Shown here: positions 4,988 through 5,027 of the stretch, one piece after another
Layout of the letters: every line of letters starts with the position of its first letter
Numbering within the stretch: the first letter of the stretch is position 1
Origin: an uncultured Allofournierella sp.
GTDB taxonomy: Bacteria > Bacillota > Clostridia > Oscillospirales > Ruminococcaceae
Assembly: GCA_944382705.1 (NCBI GenBank)
Contig: CALWNE010000028.1
Coordinates: 1-5,027 of the forward strand
Length of the DNA: 5,027 nucleotides
Direction: 5' to 3'
Notes under the pieces: model-generated
The model's input: only the letters and a program-made list of their open reading frames with translations
Told to the model about the DNA's origin: nothing
Database searches by the model: none
Translations under genes and position numbers: made by a program

Positions 4988-5027
4988 ATGCTGGTAAAGA
5001 ACACAGAAAATCGAGGACAGCTGGAAT
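4988..5027 (+). CDS. Start of a truncated gene, possibly an IS1182-type transposase
   Basis: An ATG preceded by AGGGTGAT (4976-4983), a fair match to the anti-Shine-Dalgarno complement, opens a frame that runs off the window after 13 codons: MLVKNTENRGQLE. This short peptide resembles the N-terminus of IS1182-family DDE transposases, which often begin with a basic/Asn-rich stretch ending in Q-L/I-E before a conserved LVPxDHLxRKID segment. That diagnostic segment would lie just beyond the window, so neither gene nor family can be proved here. The preceding hairpin cluster would suit an insertion hot spot. Confidence 0.35.
   Translation, partial: MLVKNTENRGQLE

Noticed and set aside
3589..5004. 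A 471-residue open frame on the - strand opposite psuG
   Set aside because: It is antisense to psuG and crosses the terminator and hairpins; Gly/His/Val-rich shadow sequence without motifs.

Overview
The window looks like chromosomal DNA from a spore-forming or spore-lineage Clostridia bacterium (Bacillota), most likely an Oscillospiraceae/Ruminococcaceae-type gut anaerobe. The reasons are a moderately GC-rich base composition, AGGAG-type ribosome binding sites, strong intrinsic terminators, a SpoIIQ-like forespore peptidase and a Cache-TM-GGDEF/EAL receptor. No marker in the window fixes the genus.

Layout. (1) Bases 1-1818 (+) hold the 3' part of a membrane-bound cyclic-di-GMP receptor-enzyme. 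It has a periplasm-facing Cache-like sensor, one membrane helix, a decayed GGDEF domain and a complete EAL phosphodiesterase domain. (2) Bases 1819-1943 are a convergent spacer with a strong two-way terminator and a second hairpin. (3) Bases 1944-2672 (-) encode a single-pass membrane M23 protein that resembles clostridial SpoIIQ. A SigF-like promoter can be read upstream of it. (4) Bases 2673-2905 are a divergent control region with a SigA-like promoter and an operator-like dyad for the genes to the right. (5) Bases 2906-4749 (+) form a two-gene operon, psuK-psuG. PsuK phosphorylates pseudouridine and PsuG splits pseudouridine 5'-phosphate into uracil and ribose 5-phosphate. The genes overlap by four bases (ATGA), and PsuK most likely starts at a TTG codon. 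(6) Bases 4750-4987 are a hairpin-dense spacer: a perfect 14-bp palindrome, an AGCAAA repeat tract, an 11-bp hairpin and an intrinsic terminator. (7) Bases 4988-5027 begin another reading frame whose first 13 residues look like the start of an IS1182-type transposase; this call is tentative.

The three gene units are probably functionally separate: c-di-GMP turnover, sporulation engulfment and pseudouridine salvage. I do not see an undescribed multi-gene system here. The points most worth a second look are the psuKG control region (TTG start, dyad on the -35 box, a 12-nt repeat shared between leader and 3' hairpin), the sharp codon-usage difference between psuK and psuG, and the hairpin cluster leading into a possible insertion sequence.
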